A stretch of 64,000 nt of DNA from Spirosoma radiotolerans (lineage in GTDB: Bacteria > Bacteroidota > Bacteroidia > Cytophagales > Spirosomataceae): contig NZ_CP010429.1 in assembly GCF_000974425.1 (NCBI RefSeq), forward strand, positions 5,565,501 through 5,629,500, written 5' to 3'. The translations under genes were made by a program, and so were the position numbers. Positions 60,378 to 64,000 of this stretch are shown here, in pieces. Each line of letters opens with the position of its first letter. Positions within the stretch are counted from its first letter, which is position 1. The notes under the pieces are model-generated. The model was given only the letters and a program-made list of their open reading frames with translations. It was not told the origin of the DNA and did not search any database.

Positions 60378-60744
60378 TGATTGTCTGGCGAGGTTGTATA
60401 AAAGATAAATCGGTTATCAATGTGGCTGTTTTTCAGGTGAAAACAAAACCACTCTAACCTAATGTAGTGGAAATTTTGCAGCTGTACGAAGCACTCACCA
60501 GGCCAAAACTAGCTATCGCACAGCCTCGCCGGAAGAGCGATTATAAATTTTGGTTTTCGAAAAGAGTCAACTCCGATATAATTGGGCACCCAGAAAGCGA
60601 TCGTACACCAGCCATTCGGAAAACTGGGTGTGTGATCGATAAGCCTGCTCAACAGACGGCCATCTGGCATAGGCACCTCAGTTGTTGGTTGCAATCCCGC
60701 GTGGTTTTTCGGTACTTAGCCACTTGTACCGAATTAGCCCGGCT
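60378..60744. other. Gene-free divergent gap
   Basis: 367 bases between the deacylase gene (minus) and the M1 peptidase gene (plus). It must hold both promoters, but no clean TAnnTTTG motif was found. The open frames inside have no family resemblance. Only a weak 5-bp stem (CCACT/AGTGG) near 60451-60472 was seen. Confidence 0.55.
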
Positions 60745-62739
60745 ATGAATCAAATTTTGTCCCTGCTCCTGCTGGGTATGTCGTTGAGCAGCGTTGCGCA
60801 GCCAGCCAAGCCTATTTTCCCAACGCCCCTAAGCCCACGTCTGGCCAACTACCAGATTGACGTGACGCTGGACCCCGTTTCCAAGAAAATTAACGGCCGC
60901 GAAACGCTGACCTGGCGTAACCCTTCCAACGATGTTATCCGGGAGTTGCAGTTTCACCTCTACCTGAACGCGTTTCGCAATGAGAGATCAACCTTCATGC
61001 GGGAGTCGGGCGGGCAGTTGCGGGGTGCTGTGATTGACCGAAATGCGAAAGAAAATCCGTATGGCTCCATCGATATTGTTTCGATGAGCAGGCGCAGTGG
61101 CCAGTCGGCGGGGAACGCGCCGGGCACATCGGAGCCGCTGGCTTACCAGTTTATTCAGCCCGACGACCAGGCAGCCGGGACCCAAAACAAAGACGATCAT
61201 ACGGTTATTCGGGTACCATTGAGCAAGCCCGTTGGACCGGGCGAGACCGTAGTTCTTGACATTGCCTTTCAAGCTAAGCTCCCCAAAATATTCGCCCGCA
61301 CCGGTTTTAGCCGGGATTTTTTCCTGGTAGGACAGTGGTTTCCTAAAATTGGGGTTTACGAACCCGCCGGAACCCGGTATGCGAAAGTAGGCCAGTGGAA
61401 CTGCCACCAGTTTCACGCTAATTCTGAGTTCTATGCCGATTACGGCGTTTACGATGTGAACATCACCACACCCAAAGCGTATTGGGTAAGTGCCACGGGC
61501 TTGTATCAGTCCGAGAAACTGCATAGCAACGGGACCAAAACGATTCTGTACCATGCCGAAGATGTCGTTGATTTTGCCTGGACAGCCTCGCCCCATTTCA
61601 AGGTTATTGAAGACAAGTGGAAACGCCCCGATGGTGGTTTTGTCAGTCTGGAACTGGTGATGCAGCCGGAACACGCCCACCAGGCGCAGCGACATCTTGA
61701 TGCGATTAAAGCGGCATTAGCCTATTTTGACAAACACCTGGGCAAATACCCGTTCCCGAATCTGACCATCGTTGACCCGCCATTCCATGCGCAGGGTTCC
61801 TTCGGCATGGAGTATCCCACGTTTATTACCGCCGGAAGCGCCTGGTTCCTGCCGGCCGGCGCACGGTTTCCGGAGGAGGTGACCATTCATGAATTTGGGC
61901 ATCAGTACTTTATGCAGTTACTGGCAACCAACGAGTTTGAAGAAGCCTGGCTCGACGAGGGTTTCAACCAATATTATGAAGGGCGGATTATGGACGCTAC
62001 TTATGGCGCTCGCTCCTCGCAGATCGACTTGTTGGGTTTTGGAATGGGCGACCTGGAAAGCTCGCGGGATAGCTATGTGCATCAGGATAACCCGGCCATT
62101 GGATCGTCATTTGGCAATACCTGGCAATTGCCTGAAGGGCAATATGGCGTGCTGACCTACTCCAAAACGGCCACCTGGCTACGGACGCTCGAAGGCCTGG
62201 CCGGTCGGCCGGTGATGGACGAAATCATGCAGACGTATTTTAACCGGTGGAAATTTAAACACCCCGACGGCCAGAACTTCATCGACATCGTGAATGAACT
62301 TGTGCCTAAGCGCCTGGGCACTAAATATGGCCCTGATATGAACTGGTTTTTCGATCAGGTCTTATATGGCGACAAGGTGATTGATTACGAACTTATTTCG
62401 TTAAAAAACAGAACCCAGGCTGGCCGGAAACAGAGTGTCATCACGGTCCAACGCAACGGCGACGGAACAATGCCCGTTGATGTGCTGGTGCATTTTGACA
62501 ATGGGCGTGAGCTACTGTTGTTCTGGGACGGCAAGGGCCGTCAACGCCAGTTTACTGTAACTGAAAATGCTAAAGCAGTGTGGGCCAATGTCGATCCGAA
62601 ACAGAGGATTTACATGGATACCAACCTGAATAACAATAGTTTAACTTTAACGCCATCTTCAGCCCCAGCGGCTAAATTTGCCACTAAATTTTTGTTCTGG
62701 ATCGAAAACTGGATGCAATGGCTGGCCTGGCTGGCGTAG
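60745..62739 (+). CDS. Secreted M1 family metallopeptidase
   Basis: 664 residues with a signal peptide (MNQILSLLLLGMSLSSVAQ). The zinc site is H382-E-F-G-H386 with the third ligand E405 (EEAWLDEGFNQYYEG), an exact HExxH-x18-E. The exopeptidase motif reads GSFGMEYPT in place of GAMEN. The N-terminal beta domain (LANYQIDVTLDPVSKKINGR) and YSKTATWLRTLEGLAG also fit. It likely trims peptides in the periplasm or outside the cell. A short C-terminal hydrophobic run (WIENWMQWLAWLA) ends the protein. The nuoC start lies 26 bases after its stop. Confidence 0.93.
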   Translation: MNQILSLLLLGMSLSSVAQPAKPIFPTPLSPRLANYQIDVTLDPVSKKINGRETLTWRNPSNDVIRELQFHLYLNAFRNERSTFMRESGGQLRGAVIDRNAKENPYGSIDIVSMSRRSGQSAGNAPGTSEPLAYQFIQPDDQAAGTQNKDDHTVIRVPLSKPVGPGETVVLDIAFQAKLPKIFARTGFSRDFFLVGQWFPKIGVYEPAGTRYAKVGQWNCHQFHANSEFYADYGVYDVNITTPKAYWVSATGLYQSEKLHSNGTKTILYHAEDVVDFAWTASPHFKVIEDKWKRPDGGFVSLELVMQPEHAHQAQRHLDAIKAALAYFDKHLGKYPFPNLTIVDPPFHAQGSFGMEYPTFITAGSAWFLPAGARFPEEVTIHEFGHQYFMQLLATNEFEEAWLDEGFNQYYEGRIMDATYGARSSQIDLLGFGMGDLESSRDSYVHQDNPAIGSSFGNTWQLPEGQYGVLTYSKTATWLRTLEGLAGRPVMDEIMQTYFNRWKFKHPDGQNFIDIVNELVPKRLGTKYGPDMNWFFDQVLYGDKVIDYELISLKNRTQAGRKQSVITVQRNGDGTMPVDVLVHFDNGRELLLFWDGKGRQRQFTVTENAKAVWANVDPKQRIYMDTNLNNNSLTLTPSSAPAAKFATKFLFWIENWMQWLAWLA

Positions 62740-62765
62740 TGTTACAAGCTATATTTTTAACGATA

Positions 62766-63260
62766 ATGACCTTCGCTGAAATAACTAACCTCCTTTCGCT
62801 ACACTTCGGGCCTGATACCGTAGTAGACAACACCCAGAATCTGCAGCCTTATCTGACGGTCCCAACTGGTCAACTAGTCGATATTTGCCAGTTCTTGCGT
62901 GATGACGAACGACTCTTTTTCGACCTGCTGGCTTGTATTACAGCCATCGATAATGGGGCGCAGGCCAACACCATGGAAGTTATTTATAACCTTACGTCCA
63001 TTCCTTACGAGCACAACCTGATGCTCAAGGTAGTGGTGCCACGCACAACGAGTGGTGCAAAACTACCCGTTGTGCCCAGTGTAGCCCATGTCTGGCGAAC
63101 CGCCGACTGGCACGAGCGGGAAGCGTTCGACCTGGTTGGTATTCAGTTTGAAGGCCATCCCGATCTACGCCGGATTTTGCTACCCACCGATTGGATTGGC
63201 CATCCACTTCGCACCGATTATCAGGAAGAAGAGCAATACCATGGAATAAAAACAAAATAA
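62766..63260 (+). CDS. nuoC: NADH-quinone oxidoreductase subunit C
   Basis: 164 residues, the 30-kDa complex I subunit. Characteristic stretches: FFDLLACITAIDN, NTMEVIYNLTSIPYEHNLML, VAHVWRTADWHEREAFDLVG and GIQFEGHPDLRRILLPTDW followed by GHPLRTDYQ. It belongs to the peripheral arm next to NuoD. No other nuo gene is visible: an M1 peptidase precedes it and an unrelated exported protein follows. ATG at 62766 is chosen because an upstream start would overlap the peptidase gene. Confidence 0.95.
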   Translation: MTFAEITNLLSLHFGPDTVVDNTQNLQPYLTVPTGQLVDICQFLRDDERLFFDLLACITAIDNGAQANTMEVIYNLTSIPYEHNLMLKVVVPRTTSGAKLPVVPSVAHVWRTADWHEREAFDLVGIQFEGHPDLRRILLPTDWIGHPLRTDYQEEEQYHGIKTK

Positions 63261-63336
63261 GCTGTCGACATTTCAGCGCATTTGTTGACTGTTTTCGGTT
63301 TTCGGTTGTTATTGCTCTATCTGTATGCCTAAACCA

Positions 63337-64000
63337 ATGAAAAATCTTTCCCGGCCCTTTTGTAGTGGATTGTTAAGTACGCTCCTGTTCATTTCTTTTC
63401 TAAGCCCTGCCCAAACCGACTCGGTTATCGTGACGGGCCGAATTCGAAATCTGTCGGCCCGGCTGTACCGGGAGTCGCCTACGGTTTTGGTGAGCCGCAA
63501 TAACATTCTGCAGGCCAGCCGTGAGCTGGTTCGTCCGGCTCCCCTGGCTGTCGATGGCACCTTTCGGGTATCGCTGCCGCTTACTTATTCGCAGGAGGAA
63601 ATGTATTTTAACTACGGACGCATATCAACGGCGTTTCTGGCCGCACCCGGCGCTCTAACGATTGACCTAGATGCAGACTCGCTGTTTACGGCAGCCGTTC
63701 CCTTTCGATTTGGGGGTGTCAACGCCCAGGTGAACAGTCAGTTTGCCCGCTACAAAGCTTTTGAAGCGGCTTTTCCCGATAAGCCGGACGGCAAGAAACT
63801 CACGACACAAGTAGCTAGTTTGTCCAGCGAACGAGCGCTTGAGGTGCTCACCAAAGCCTATCAGGCACCTTTTGTGGCCTTTAGTCGAAAAGAAAAAGCG
63901 TTTCCGCTGGTTTCCCGCTGGATCACGTCGAGCAATCGTTACAATGCAGCCGCCTTCTTGTATGACAAAGCCGCTTATGAAGCCGAAAAGATCCCGGTTT
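63337..64000 (+). CDS. Exported protein, partial (3' end outside window)
   Basis: 221 codons are visible and the frame is open to the window end. A signal peptide (LLSTLLFISFLSPAQ) follows MKNLSRPFCSG; an ATG 12 bases upstream is also possible. The body begins with VIVTGRIRNLSARLYRESPT and FRVSLPLTYSQEEMYFNYGR, beta-rich, then turns helical (ALEVLTKAYQAPFVAFSRKE). This layout recalls Bacteroidota proteins with a DUF4369-like N-terminal domain before a TlpA/thioredoxin domain, but the diagnostic part is missing. Function not assigned. Confidence 0.7.
   Translation, partial: MKNLSRPFCSGLLSTLLFISFLSPAQTDSVIVTGRIRNLSARLYRESPTVLVSRNNILQASRELVRPAPLAVDGTFRVSLPLTYSQEEMYFNYGRISTAFLAAPGALTIDLDADSLFTAAVPFRFGGVNAQVNSQFARYKAFEAAFPDKPDGKKLTTQVASLSSERALEVLTKAYQAPFVAFSRKEKAFPLVSRWITSSNRYNAAAFLYDKAAYEAEKIPV

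Noticed and set aside
60467-60748. 93-codon open frame in the gap before the M1 peptidase
   Set aside because: GTG start, no recognisable motif, overlaps the peptidase start region; composition looks non-coding.

Overview
The window looks like a chromosome segment of a Bacteroidota bacterium of the Cytophagales, most like Spirosoma or a close relative. This rests on several features seen together: a SusC/SusD pair, a DUF1800/DUF1501 pair, the Bacteroidota-type GlmU-like protein, a Bacteroidota-style curli cluster with csgE, csgF and csgG, TonB receptors, and one promoter fitting the Bacteroidota TTG-N19-TAnnTTTG consensus. The genus is inferred from gene style only. No rRNA, tRNA, CRISPR array, phage or insertion sequence was recognised.

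Layout. 1-3391: end of a TonB-dependent receptor, an MFS transporter and two carboxymuconolactone-decarboxylase-like (AhpD-fold) proteins, apparently one operon. 3605-7240: a small secreted protein facing away, then DUF1800 and DUF1501. 7268-13704, minus strand: SDR plus a third AhpD-fold protein, an aminotransferase, a peroxiredoxin-like/DUF1684 pair, a membrane fatty acid hydroxylase and a PhyH dioxygenase. 14188-19064: SusC and SusD-like. 19361-23401, minus: an AT-rich PhyH-like gene, egtD, egtB and a UBP zinc finger. 23610-26764, minus: a histidine kinase with a cyclic-nucleotide-type sensor domain, followed by a receiver fused to a cysteine-less thioredoxin-reductase-like flavoprotein. 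26857-32855: ChaN-like, a large glycosidase-like protein, an uncharacterised protein with a DIDDTA motif, and GlmU-like. 33018-36978: holB, a retropepsin-like protease, RimK-type ligase, an unknown gene, and a small toxin-antitoxin module inserted at that gene's end. 37051-41726: a TIGR01777 protein, a Tat-exported enolase-superfamily enzyme and two secreted RraA-like proteins. 41727-50651: a 1.26 kb AT-rich leader, four curlin-repeat proteins, CsgE, CsgF, a CsgG with an extra barrel-like domain, and a lipoprotein with a propeller-like C-terminus. 50851-64000: a TIMP/NTR-like protein, glpD, a lipoprotein, a small outer-membrane barrel, trehalase, an oxidoreductase with an AraC regulator, an N-acyl-D-amino-acid deacylase, an M1 peptidase, an isolated nuoC and the start of an unknown exported protein.

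How parts work together. The curli cluster holds subunits, chaperones and secretion pore for an extracellular amyloid. EgtB and EgtD form the core of ergothioneine synthesis. The kinase and receiver-flavoprotein look like a redox or nucleotide signalling pair. The retropepsin-like/RimK pair suggests peptide ligation coupled to proteolysis.

The most unusual observations are four. (1) A toxin-antitoxin module with a frameshifted toxin lies between two copies of the host gene's last 18 codons, and the copies differ almost only at synonymous positions. (2) Very long, often perfect inverted repeats (stems up to 41 bp) sit at many gene boundaries, some overlapping stop codons. (3) A candidate roughly 200-nt small RNA, with promoter and terminator, lies upstream of the curlin genes. 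(4) Several redox-family proteins have lost or shifted their canonical cysteines.
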